Shown here one piece after another: positions 1 through 7,382 of a stretch of 7,382 nt of DNA (position 1 is its first letter; every line of letters starts with the position of its first letter). The translations under genes and the position numbers were made by a program. The notes under the pieces were generated by a model. It saw nothing but the letters and a program-made list of their open reading frames with translations. It did not search any database and had not been told where the DNA came from. The DNA is taken from positions 1 to 7,382 of the forward strand of contig CAMLJA010000092.1 in the NCBI GenBank assembly GCA_946480065.1, written 5' to 3'. Source of the stretch: an uncultured Thermomonas sp. GTDB taxonomy: Bacteria; Pseudomonadota; Gammaproteobacteria; Xanthomonadales; Xanthomonadaceae.

Positions 1-447
1 GAGAACCCCGAGAAGGACATCAGCCTGTACATCAACTCGCCCGGCGGCATCGTCACCGCCGGCATGGCGATCTACGACACCATGCAGTACATCCGGCCCG
101 ACGTGAGCACCATCTGCGTCGGCCAGGCCGCCTCGATGGGCGCGGTGCTGCTGGCCGCCGGGGCCAAGGGCAAGCGCTACGCGCTGCCGAACTCGCGGGT
201 GATGATCCACCAGCCGCTGGGCGGCGCCCAGGGCCAGGCCACCGACATCGACATCCAGGCGCGCGAGATCCTGGCCATGCGCCAGCGCCTGAACGAGATC
301 CTGGCCAACCACACCGGGCAATCGATCGAAGTCATCGCGCGCGACACCGAGCGCGACAACTTCAAGAGCGCCGAGGCGGCCCGCGAATACGGGCTGGTGG
401 ACGAGGTCCTGGCGCGTCGCCCGGACGAGTCGATCCAGGCCGGCTGA
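1..447 (+). CDS. clpP: ATP-dependent Clp protease proteolytic subunit ClpP (5' end missing)
   Basis: This is the serine peptidase that forms the double-heptamer chamber of the ClpXP and ClpAP cytosolic proteases and cuts unfolded polypeptides fed in by the ATPase ring. The reading frame is open from base 1, so the window begins inside the gene; 148 residues are present. By alignment to E. coli ClpP (207 aa precursor) about 66 N-terminal residues are missing, including the propeptide and the axial loop. The catalytic triad is complete: Ser in GQAASMG (codon 133-135), His in MIHQPLGG (codon 208-210) and Asp in TERDNF (codon 355-357), with the spacing of E. coli S97/H122/D171. The oxyanion/substrate strand motif INSPGG is at 31-48. 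The C-terminus extends about 7 residues past the E. coli end. clpX follows 140 bp downstream, the usual pairing of peptidase and unfoldase. The first internal ATG (64) is not the true start. Identification is certain. Confidence 0.97.
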   Translation, partial: ENPEKDISLYINSPGGIVTAGMAIYDTMQYIRPDVSTICVGQAASMGAVLLAAGAKGKRYALPNSRVMIHQPLGGAQGQATDIDIQAREILAMRQRLNEILANHTGQSIEVIARDTERDNFKSAEAAREYGLVDEVLARRPDESIQAG

Positions 448-489
448 GGCCCGCCGAAGCCCGCCCGGGAACGCTCCGGCAACCCCTTC

Positions 490-508
490 CCGCGCGCCCC
501 GCGCGCGG
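490..508 (+). other. GC-only hairpin between clpP and clpX
   Basis: CCGCGCGC (490-497) and GCGCGCGG (501-508) are perfect inverted repeats around a CCC loop, 42 bases after the clpP stop. No T-tract follows, so it is not a classical intrinsic terminator. It could stabilise the 3' end of clpP mRNA, attenuate read-through into clpX, or reflect GC-rich sequence by chance; the alternating CG run makes chance pairing easy. Confidence 0.4.
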
Positions 509-521
509 CCCTGGCGCCCGC

Positions 522-549
522 TTGGCCCCGCGGGACGCTGTGGTATTCT
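522..549 (+). promoter_or_regulatory. Candidate sigma70-type promoter for clpX
   Basis: A candidate -35 TTGGCC (522-527) lies 16 bases before an extended -10, TGG followed by TATTCT (541-549). Transcription would start near 556 and give a leader of about 30 nt. This would let clpX be transcribed apart from clpP; read-through from clpP is also possible. The -10 side is the more convincing half. It is predicted from sequence only. Confidence 0.45.
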
Positions 550-587
550 CGAACCGACGCCGCTTCGCCGCGGCCAGCGAGCAGTCA

Positions 588-1883
588 ATGAGCGAAGACC
601 GTACCGGCCGGACCACCGGCGACAGCACCAAGATCCTCTACTGCTCCTTCTGCGGGAAGAGCCAGCACGAGGTGCGGAAGCTGATCGCGGGGCCCAGCGT
701 GTTCATCTGCGACGAGTGCGTGGAGCTCTGCAACGACATCATCCGCGAAGAGCTGGAGGAAAAGGCCCAGTCCACGCGCAGCGCGCTGCCCAAGCCGAAG
801 GAGATCCTGGACGTCCTCGACCAGTACGTCATCGGCCAGCAGCGGGCGAAGAAGACCCTGGCGGTCGCGGTCTACAACCACTACAAGCGCATCGAAAGCC
901 GGCAGAAGTCGGACGAGGTCGAGCTGGCCAAGTCCAACATCCTGCTGGTCGGCCCCACCGGCTCGGGCAAGACGCTGCTGGCGGAGACGCTGGCGCGCAT
1001 GCTCAACGTGCCGTTCACCATGGCCGATGCCACCACGCTGACCGAAGCCGGCTACGTCGGCGAGGACGTGGAGAACATCATCCAGAAGCTGCTGCAGAAG
1101 TGCGACTACGACGTCGAGAAGGCGCAGCACGGCATCGTCTACATCGACGAGATCGACAAGATCAGCCGCAAGTCCGAGAACCCGTCGATCACCCGCGACG
1201 TGTCCGGCGAGGGCGTGCAGCAGGCGCTGCTGAAGCTGATCGAGGGCACCGTGGCCAGCGTGCCGCCGCAGGGCGGCCGCAAGCACCCGCAGCAGGAGTT
1301 CCTGCAGGTCGACACCCGCAACATCCTGTTCATCGTCGGCGGCGCGTTCGCCGGCCTGGACAAGGTGATCCAGCAGCGCAGCACCGAGGCCGGCGGCATC
1401 GGCTTCGGCGCCAAGGTCAAGAGCGCCGAGCGCAAGGCCGACATCGGTCAGGTGCTGGCGAACGTGGAGCCCGAGGACCTGATCAAGTACGGCCTGATCC
1501 CGGAGTTCGTCGGGCGCCTGCCGGTGGTCGCCACCCTCGAGGAACTGGACGAGCCGGCGCTGGTCAAGATCCTGACCGAGCCCAAGAACGCCATCACCAA
1601 GCAGTTCCGGAAGCTGTTCGAGATGGAGGGCGTGGAGCTGGAGATCCGCCCGGACGCGCTGGCCGCCATCGCCAAGAAGGCGCTCAAGCGCAAGACCGGC
1701 GCGCGCGGCCTGCGCACCATCGTGGAGTCGGTGCTGCTGGACACCATGTACGACCTGCCGTCGCTGGAGAACGTCAGCAAGGTGGTGGTCGACGAGTCGG
1801 TGATCGAGCACAAGTCCGAGCCCTACCTGATCTACCAGAACGCGGCCCCGGCGCCGCTGCCAAAGGCGGCTTCGGCCGACTGA
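588..1883 (+). CDS. clpX: ATP-dependent Clp protease ATP-binding subunit ClpX
   Basis: ClpX is the hexameric AAA+ unfoldase that recognises tagged proteins (ssrA and others), unfolds them and threads them into ClpP; it can also act alone as a remodelling chaperone. The product is 431 aa, close to the family norm (424 in E. coli). Visible in order: a four-Cys zinc-binding domain (C19, C22, C41, C44); Walker A GPTGSGKT (122-129); pore-1 loop GYVG (155-158); Walker B with E188 in IVYIDEIDK; the RKH substrate-gating loop (231-233); the IGF loop that docks on ClpP (271-273); the arginine finger R310 in EFVGRLP; and the sensor-2 motif GARGLR (371-376). I chose ATG 588 because MSEDR followed by the zinc domain is the conserved start; the in-frame ATG at 522 would add 22 unlikely residues and overlaps the predicted promoter. 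The Shine-Dalgarno is weak (AGCGAG region, 577-582). No key residue is missing. Confidence 0.98.
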   Translation: MSEDRTGRTTGDSTKILYCSFCGKSQHEVRKLIAGPSVFICDECVELCNDIIREELEEKAQSTRSALPKPKEILDVLDQYVIGQQRAKKTLAVAVYNHYKRIESRQKSDEVELAKSNILLVGPTGSGKTLLAETLARMLNVPFTMADATTLTEAGYVGEDVENIIQKLLQKCDYDVEKAQHGIVYIDEIDKISRKSENPSITRDVSGEGVQQALLKLIEGTVASVPPQGGRKHPQQEFLQVDTRNILFIVGGAFAGLDKVIQQRSTEAGGIGFGAKVKSAERKADIGQVLANVEPEDLIKYGLIPEFVGRLPVVATLEELDEPALVKILTEPKNAITKQFRKLFEMEGVELEIRPDALAAIAKKALKRKTGARGLRTIVESVLLDTMYDLPSLENVSKVVVDESVIEHKSEPYLIYQNAAPAPLPKAASAD

Positions 1884-1906
1884 GCACGCACCGCCGCAGT
1901 CCGCCA

Positions 1907-1937
1907 GGAGGCCGCCCACCGGGCGGCCTCCGCGTTT
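1907..1937 (+). terminator. Probable Rho-independent terminator after clpX
   Basis: A perfect 11 bp GC-rich stem, GGAGGCCGCCC (1907-1917) and GGGCGGCCTCC (1921-1931), encloses a 3-base loop (more realistically 10 bp and a 5-base loop). It starts 23 bases after the clpX stop. The tail holds only TTT (1935-1937), so termination may be partial. Together with the promoter just downstream it separates clpX from lon. Confidence 0.65.
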
Positions 1938-1986
1938 GCGCGGTCCGCCCGCCGGGCGCCCCATTCAGGCTGGCCCGCCGCGGTCG

Positions 1987-2015
1987 CTTGCATCCTTCCG
2001 CGCGCACCCCCATAA
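1987..2015 (+). promoter_or_regulatory. lon promoter: sigma32-like heat-shock elements overlapping a sigma70-like promoter
   Basis: CTTGCA (1987-1992) and CCCCATAA (2008-2015), separated by 15 bases, match the RpoH consensus CTTGAA / CCCCATnT in 5 of 6 -35 positions and the whole CCCCAT core. E. coli dnaK and groE promoters have 14 and 13 base spacers. The same DNA also reads as TTGCAT (1988-1993), 17 bases, CATAAC (2011-2016), a moderate sigma70 promoter. Transcription would start near 2022, about 40 nt before the lon ATG. lon is a known RpoH target in E. coli. The assignment is inferred from motif and context. Confidence 0.7.
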
Positions 2016-2061
2016 CCGTCTCGTGGCGGCGTCCGCCGCCGTCGTTTGCCCGGAGTCCCCC

Positions 2062-4500
<2,439 letters not shown>

Positions 4501-4511
4501 ACCGCGCGCGG

Positions 4512-4537
4512 CCGGCCATTCGTCGGCGGATGGCTGG
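4512..4537 (+). other. Weak hairpin just after lon
   Basis: CCGGCCAT (4512-4519) can pair with ATGGCTGG (4530-4537) with one G-U pair and a 10-base loop, 12 bases after the lon stop. No T-tract follows. It may be a 3' stability element or part of a Rho-dependent end; no convincing intrinsic terminator is visible for lon. Confidence 0.25.
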
Positions 4538-4564
4538 AACCCGCGCCAGCACTAGCTTTCCGTG

Positions 4565-4593
4565 TTGCGTGGCCAAAATCCTGCTGGTATAAG
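4565..4593 (+). promoter_or_regulatory. hupB promoter (extended -10, sigma70 type)
   Basis: TTGCGT (4565-4570) is followed after a 17-base spacer by TATAAG (4588-4593, 5 of 6 to consensus) with a TGG extension at 4585-4587. It sits in a locally AT-richer patch. Transcription would start near 4600, giving a ~110 nt hupB leader. This is one of the best promoter matches in the window and suits an abundant protein. Confidence 0.75.
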
Positions 4594-4602
4594 GTTTGGC
4601 AA

Positions 4603-4623
4603 CCGCGGCGCAGCGCGCCGCGG
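4603..4623 (+). other. 5' leader hairpin of hupB mRNA
   Basis: CCGCGGCGC (4603-4611) and GCGCCGCGG (4615-4623) form a perfect 9 bp stem with an AGC loop, beginning within a few bases of the predicted transcription start. A weaker 6 bp stem, CGCGGC (4636-4641) with GCCGCG (4650-4655), follows. Stem-loops at the extreme 5' end are known to protect some abundant mRNAs from 5'-dependent RNase E decay; that role here is inference. Confidence 0.5.
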
Positions 4624-4709
4624 CAGCAACGGACCCGCGGCAGGGGAGCGCCGCGCGGCCCGGTCACCGAACATCCAAGCGCCACTTCCCAGAGGGAGTC
4701 ACCACTCAA

Positions 4710-4982
4710 ATGAACAAAGCCGAATTCATCGAAGCCGTCGCCGACAACGCCGAACTGACCAAGGCCGACGCCGGCCGCGCGGTCGACGCGATGGTTGCCG
4801 CCATCACCAAGGCCCTCAAGAAGGGTGACACCGTGACCCTGGTCGGCTTCGGCACCTTCTCGGTGCGCAAGCGTGGCGCCCGCACCGGCCGCAACCCGCG
4901 CACCGGCGACACCATCAAGATCAAGGCCTCGAAGAACCCGGCGTTCAAGGCCGGCAAGGCGCTCAAGGACGCGGTGAACTGA
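4710..4982 (+). CDS. hupB: DNA-binding protein HU (beta type)
   Basis: HU is a small dimeric histone-like protein that bends and compacts DNA in the nucleoid and supports replication, recombination and transcription. The product is 90 aa, exactly the family size. It opens [10 protein letters not shown] and has the helical dimer half (about 1-40), followed by the beta saddle with the family signature [10 protein letters not shown] (46-55) and the DNA-intercalating arm GRNPRTG with P63. The C-terminal helix (81-90, ending AVN) closes the fold. Loading with Lys and Arg is typical. An upstream in-frame ATG at 4596 would add 38 residues unlike HU and sits at the predicted transcription start, so ATG 4710 is the start. 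The purine-rich GAGGGAG (4692-4698) serves as Shine-Dalgarno but lies rather far, about 11 bases, from the ATG. Position after lon is conserved in many gammaproteobacteria. IHF subunits are the alternative DNABII family members, but the sequence and context favour HU. Confidence 0.96.
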   Translation: MNKAEFIEAVADNAELTKADAGRAVDAMVAAITKALKKGDTVTLVGFGTFSVRKRGARTGRNPRTGDTIKIKASKNPAFKAGKALKDAVN

Positions 4983-5002
4983 CCCGCGCCCCGCATCGCC
5001 CA

Positions 5003-5033
5003 GGAGGCCCGGCTTGCCGGGCCTTCTTTTTTT
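5003..5033 (+). terminator. Rho-independent terminator of hupB
   Basis: AGGCCCGGC (5005-5013) pairs with GCCGGGCCT (5016-5024); the stem extends by G-U and G-C to 5003/5026. The loop is effectively CTTG. Seven T residues follow (5027-5033). It lies 20 bases after the hupB stop and is a textbook intrinsic terminator. Confidence 0.93.
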
Positions 5034-5044
5034 CGGGGCCGCGG

Positions 5045-5074
5045 GTGACGGCGGCCGGCGCCGGCTGCGATAAT
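5045..5074 (+). promoter_or_regulatory. Promoter of tRNA-Val
   Basis: The -10 GATAAT (5069-5074) is 5 of 6 to consensus and extended by TGC (5066-5068). A weaker -35, GTGACG (5045-5050), lies 18 bases upstream. The bases after the -10 (5075-5082) are all G/C, resembling the GC-rich discriminator of stringently controlled stable-RNA promoters. Predicted start near 5081, 5 bases before the mature tRNA. Confidence 0.65.
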
Positions 5075-5085
5075 CCGCGCGCACC

Positions 5086-5160
5086 GGGCGCTTAGCTCAG
5101 CGGTAGAGCGGCTCCTTTACACGGAGCGGGTCGGGGGTTCGATCCCCTCAGCGCCCACCA
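5086..5160 (+). tRNA. tRNA-Val (anticodon UAC)
   Basis: This decodes GUA/GUG-type valine codons. A complete cloverleaf folds by hand: acceptor GGGCGCT (5086-5092) with AGCGCCC (5150-5156); D stem GCTC/GAGC; anticodon stem GCTCC (5111-5115) with GGAGC (5123-5127) and anticodon TAC at 5118-5120; 5-base variable loop; T stem of five pairs (one G-U) around TTCGATC (5138-5144). Discriminator A5157 and an encoded CCA (5158-5160) are present. Confidence 0.97.
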
Positions 5161-5175
5161 GCATGCGCGAAAGTG

Positions 5176-5204
5176 TTGCAAGCCGCGCAGGCGGCCGCTA
5201 CAAT
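5176..5204 (+). promoter_or_regulatory. Separate promoter of tRNA-Asp
   Basis: TTGCAA (5176-5181), a 17-base spacer, and TACAAT (5199-5204, 5 of 6) fit fully within the 57-base gap between the two tRNAs. Predicted start near 5211, 7 bases before the mature 5' end. Expression from the tRNA-Val promoter as a two-tRNA precursor is also possible, since no terminator lies between them. Confidence 0.7.
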
Positions 5205-5217
5205 TTCGCGTCTCAGC

Positions 5218-5294
5218 GGAGTGGTAGTTCAGTCGGTTAGAATGCTGGCCTGTCACGCCGGAGGTCGCGGGTTCGAGTCCCGTCCACTCCGCCA
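5218..5294 (+). tRNA. tRNA-Asp (anticodon GUC)
   Basis: This decodes GAC/GAU aspartate codons. Cloverleaf: acceptor GGAGTGG (5218-5224) with CCACTCC (5284-5290); D stem GTTC/GAAT; anticodon stem CTGGC (5245-5249) with GCCGG (5257-5261) and anticodon GTC at 5252-5254; T arm with TTCGAGT loop. Discriminator G5291, the known identity base for tRNA-Asp, and an encoded CCA (5292-5294) are present. Confidence 0.97.
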
Positions 5295-5310
5295 TTCGAT
5301 AGAGGAAGCC

Positions 5311-5340
5311 AGGGCGCCCGCAAGGGCGCCCTTGTTTTTT
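5311..5340 (+). terminator. Rho-independent terminator 1 (tRNA-Asp unit)
   Basis: AGGGCGCCC (5311-5319) pairs perfectly with GGGCGCCCT (5324-5332) across a GCAA tetraloop, which belongs to the very stable GNRA class. Six T residues follow (5335-5340). It lies 16 bases after the tRNA-Asp CCA and is the primary terminator of the tRNA transcript. Confidence 0.93.
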
Positions 5341-5349
5341 GGGCGGAAA

Positions 5350-5379
5350 GGGGCGCCGCAACGGCGTCTTGTTTTTTTT
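5350..5379 (+). terminator. Rho-independent terminator 2 (tandem)
   Basis: GGCGCCG (5352-5358) pairs with CGGCGTC (5362-5368) with one G-U and a CAA loop; two further G-U pairs can extend the base. Eight T residues follow (5372-5379), the longest T-run in the window. The stem is weaker than in terminator 1 but the T-run is better. Confidence 0.85.
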
Positions 5380-5383
5380 AGGA

Positions 5384-5413
5384 AGGCGCGCCCGTAGCGG
5401 CGCCCTGGTTTTT
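5384..5413 (+). terminator. Degenerate terminator 3 (tandem)
   Basis: GGCGC (5385-5389) can pair with GCGCC (5400-5404), with a 10-base loop and a bulged C before an A-T base pair. Five T residues follow (5409-5413). The stem is imperfect, so activity is doubtful; its T-run abuts the candidate ppiD -35. Confidence 0.5.
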
Positions 5414-5441
5414 GGGCCGCCGCCGGCCGCCGCGCTACACT
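5412..5441 (+). promoter_or_regulatory. Candidate ppiD promoter
   Basis: TACACT (5436-5441, 4 of 6) is the -10 candidate. The best -35 is TTGGGC (5412-5417), 18 bases upstream, whose first two bases come from the T-run of terminator 3. Transcription would start near 5448, 23 nt before the ATG. The GCTACA core is the same as in the tRNA-Asp -10 region. Only sequence supports it. Confidence 0.5.
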
Positions 5442-5470
5442 AGCCGGCTGACGCCTCATCGAAGCCTCCC

Positions 5471-7382
5471 ATGCTGCAGAAACTCCGCGAAAAGACCTCC
5501 GGCTGGATCGCCACCGTCATCCTCGGCCTGCTGATCGTGCCGTTCGCCTTCTTCGGCATGGAGTCCTACCTGTCGCAGCGGGTCGAGACGTATGCCGCGC
5601 GCATCAGCCAGGCGCCCGCGTGGTGGCCGTCGGCGCCCGACGTGTGGCCGGTCAGCAAGCTCTACCGCGTCCACGACATCTCCACCGCCGAGTTCCGGCA
5701 GCGCTTCGAGCGCGCGCGCGCCGACGCCCGCGCCCGCGCCGGCGACGCCTTCGACCCCAAGGCGTTCGAGTCGGTCGAGAACAAGCGACGCATCCTGGAC
5801 GAGCTGATCGACGAGCAGGTCATGCGGCTGTCGGCCGAGGCCGACGGCATCGTGGCCGGCGACGGCCAGGTGCGCGCCACCATCCAGGCCATCCCGGACT
5901 TCCAGGTCAACGGCCGGTTCGACCCCGACCGCTACCAGATGCTGCTGGCGGCGCAGAATCCGCCGCAGACGCCGCTGGACTTCGAGCGCAAGGTGCGCGA
6001 GGACCTGCAGATGGGCCTGGTGCCCAGCCGGCTGGGGCTGTCGGCGTTCGTGACCGACAGCGAGCTGGACCGCGTCATGCGCCTGCTGGGCGAGAAGCGC
6101 GACGTCAGCTGGGTGGCGATGCCGCCGGTGCCGGCGGACACCGCGCCGGTGACGGCCGAGCAGATCCAGGCCTGGTACAAGGCGCACCAGGGCGAGTATC
6201 GGCGCCCGGAAACCGTGCGCATCGAATACGTGGAGATCGACGGCAGCACGCTGCCGGTCGCGCCGGTCGACGAGGCCGCGCTGCGCAAGCGCTACGAGGA
6301 GCAGTCCGCGAAGTTCTCCACCGCCGAGCAGCGCGAGGTCTCGCACATCCTGGTGCAGGTGCCGGCGAACGCCACCGACGCCGAGAAGAAGGCGGCCGAG
6401 GCGCGCGCGAACAAGCTGGCCGCGGACGCCCGCGCCCCGGGTGCCGACTTCGCCGCGCTGGCGCGCGCCAACAGCGACGACGCCGGGTCCAAGGGCAACG
6501 GCGGCGACCTGGGCTGGATGGCGAAGGACAGCCTGCCGGCGCCGTTCGCCGAGGCCGCGTTCGCCATGCAGGCGGGCGAGGTGCGCGGCCCGGTCAAGAC
6601 CGACTTCGGCTGGCACGTGATCCGGGTGAACGACATCCGCGCCGGCGACCGCCAGCCGTTCGAGGCGGTGCGGGACCAGCTGGCGAAGGAACTGCAGGAG
6701 TCCGAGCGCGAGCGCGCGTTCAACGACCTCAGCGGCAAGCTGGTGGACGCCGTTTACAAGAATCCCACTTCGCTGGAACCGGCGGCGCGCGCGCTGGGGC
6801 TGGAGGTGCACACCACCCCGGCGTTCTCGCGCGCGGGCGGGCCGGGCATCGCCGGCGACGCCAAGGTGCTGCGCGCCGCGTTCTCCGACCTGCTGGTCCA
6901 GGACGGCACCGCCAGCGACCCGATCGAACTGGGCCCCAGCCACAGCGTGCTGATCCGGGTGGTGGACCACGAGCCCGAGAGCGCCCTGCCGCTGTCGGCG
7001 GTCTCCGACGCGGTGGTCGCGGCGATCCGCGCCGACCGCCAGCGTCGCGCCGCCGCCGCCGCCGCCGATGCGCTGGTCGCCGCGGCCAAGGCCAGGGGCC
7101 TGCCGGCCGCCGCCGCCGAGGCCGGCCTGGCGATGGCGCAGATGGACGCCATGCCGCGTTCCAGCGCCATTCCCTCGCGCCCCGCGGTGGAGGCCTTCTT
7201 CGCGGTGGGCCGGCCGGAGGGCAACGCGATCCCGGTGGGCAAGGTGGATGCGGGCGGCCAGTTCGTGGTCTACGCGATCCGCGGCGTGCACGACGGCGAC
7301 CTCGGCCAGGTCACGGCGGAGGAGCGCGAGCAGCTGCGGCAGCAGTTCTCCACCGCCGCCGGCATCCAGGCGCAGGAGGCCT
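5471..7382 (+). CDS. ppiD: PpiD-type membrane-anchored periplasmic peptidyl-prolyl isomerase/chaperone (3' end missing)
   Basis: PpiD sits in the inner membrane facing the periplasm and helps newly secreted proteins leave SecYEG and fold. The frame starts at ATG 5471 (GAAG 6 bases upstream) and stays open to the window edge: 637 residues seen, against 623 for the whole E. coli protein, so only a short C-terminal part should be missing. A short basic N-terminus is followed by one membrane segment (about 12-30). A Trp/Pro-rich stretch (46-66) precedes the SurA_N-like chaperone domain (about 70-215, including IPDFQVNGRFDPDRYQ at 141-156). One parvulin domain (about 288-390) carries SHILV with H292, NSDD with D337, GGDLGW, and FGWHVIRV with H382. 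A second, Ala-rich chaperone region follows, including a six-Ala run at 527-532. The parvulin looks intact, unlike the degenerate one of E. coli. SurA is the alternative, but the N-terminal anchor rather than a cleaved signal, and the place after hupB, indicate PpiD. Confidence 0.94.
   Translation, partial: MLQKLREKTSGWIATVILGLLIVPFAFFGMESYLSQRVETYAARISQAPAWWPSAPDVWPVSKLYRVHDISTAEFRQRFERARADARARAGDAFDPKAFESVENKRRILDELIDEQVMRLSAEADGIVAGDGQVRATIQAIPDFQVNGRFDPDRYQMLLAAQNPPQTPLDFERKVREDLQMGLVPSRLGLSAFVTDSELDRVMRLLGEKRDVSWVAMPPVPADTAPVTAEQIQAWYKAHQGEYRRPETVRIEYVEIDGSTLPVAPVDEAALRKRYEEQSAKFSTAEQREVSHILVQVPANATDAEKKAAEARANKLAADARAPGADFAALARANSDDAGSKGNGGDLGWMAKDSLPAPFAEAAFAMQAGEVRGPVKTDFGWHVIRVNDIRAGDRQPFEAVRDQLAKELQESERERAFNDLSGKLVDAVYKNPTSLEPAARALGLEVHTTPAFSRAGGPGIAGDAKVLRAAFSDLLVQDGTASDPIELGPSHSVLIRVVDHEPESALPLSAVSDAVVAAIRADRQRRAAAAAADALVAAAKARGLPAAAAEAGLAMAQMDAMPRSSAIPSRPAVEAFFAVGRPEGNAIPVGKVDAGGQFVVYAIRGVHDGDLGQVTAEEREQLRQQFSTAAGIQAQEA
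7049..7066 (+). repeat. (GCC)6 trinucleotide run inside ppiD
   Basis: Six consecutive GCC codons encode Ala 527-532. It is an in-frame simple repeat, so slippage by whole units would change only the length of an alanine helix. Uniform codon choice here could equally follow from the strong GCC preference of the genome. Confidence 0.8.

Larger units (their letters stand above)
5304..5413 (+). repeat. Three tandem degenerate terminator units with 37-nt T-tract period
   Basis: Three units each begin with GGAA (5304, 5345, 5381), carry a GGCGCC-type hairpin and end in a T-tract that begins at 5335, 5372 and 5409, exactly 37 bases apart. Units 1 and 2 share a GCAA loop region and a TTG before the T-run. 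The similarity suggests tandem duplication and divergence, or recruitment of one repeat family as terminators. The individual hairpins are listed separately. Confidence 0.75.

Noticed and set aside
362..631. 89-codon minus-strand frame spanning the clpP-clpX gap
   Set aside because: Arg/Pro/Gly-rich, covers the ends of two real genes, and no ribosome binding site or known motif supports it.
1906..1911. AGGAGG, a perfect Shine-Dalgarno, also at 5002-5007
   Set aside because: Both copies lie in terminator stems and no start codon with a credible frame follows at proper distance.
585..1964. 459-codon open frame on the minus strand over clpX
   Set aside because: It is an antisense shadow of a GC-rich gene: its protein is low-complexity Leu/Gly/Asp/Val/Arg and matches no fold I know, and the plus strand carries an unmistakable ClpX.
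1936..2061. N-terminal extension of Lon by 42 residues
   Set aside because: It would place the start in the clpX terminator and translate the lon promoter; ATG 2062 has GGAG at 6 bases and gives the family N-terminus.
4596..4709. N-terminal extension of HU by 38 residues
   Set aside because: The added residues are unlike HU, the ATG lies at the predicted transcription start, and 90 aa is the exact family length.
5092..5397. Short open frames on both strands across the tRNA pair and terminators
   Set aside because: They translate tRNA and terminator sequence. The minus-strand peptides with SGRDSNPRPPA-like text are a well-known artefact of translating tRNA antisense.
5456..7291. 611-codon minus-strand frame over ppiD
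   Set aside because: Antisense shadow; the plus-strand PpiD has a membrane segment, SurA_N-like domain and complete parvulin motifs in an open frame to the window edge.

Overview
The window is a housekeeping stretch from a high-GC gammaproteobacterium, most likely of the Xanthomonadaceae/Lysobacteraceae (Xanthomonas, Lysobacter, Luteimonas relatives). I base this on the strongly G/C-ending codons, the ClpX and PpiD protein sequences as I remember them from that family, and the gene order clpP-clpX-lon-hupB-ppiD, which is widespread in gammaproteobacteria (usually with tig upstream of clpP). The exact genus cannot be fixed from the sequence alone. Every gene lies on the plus strand.

Layout: the 3' two thirds of clpP (1-447); a 140 bp gap with a GC hairpin and a candidate extended -10 promoter; clpX (588-1883); a perfect 11 bp hairpin, probably a terminator; an overlapping heat-shock (sigma32-like) and sigma70-like promoter; lon (2062-4500); a strong-looking promoter and a structured ~110 nt leader; hupB (4710-4982) with a textbook Rho-independent terminator; tRNA-Val(UAC) and tRNA-Asp(GUC), each with its own plausible promoter; a tandem set of three terminator-like hairpins with T-tracts exactly 37 nt apart; a candidate promoter; and the first 637 codons of ppiD, which runs off the right edge. 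No gap between genes is longer than about 210 bp.

The genes belong to protein quality control. ClpX unfolds substrates and feeds them to the ClpP peptidase. Lon is a self-contained ATP-dependent protease. HU is an abundant nucleoid protein (a Lon substrate in E. coli). PpiD is an inner-membrane-anchored periplasmic chaperone. The intergenic signals suggest largely independent transcription units rather than one operon: clpP(X), lon under heat-shock control, hupB, each tRNA, and ppiD.

I see no mobile element, CRISPR array, defence system or unknown gene. The points most worth a second look are the triple tandem terminator, the sigma32-like lon promoter, the PpiD parvulin domain that keeps all three catalytic positions (E. 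coli PpiD does not), and a tryptophan-rich segment just after the PpiD membrane anchor.
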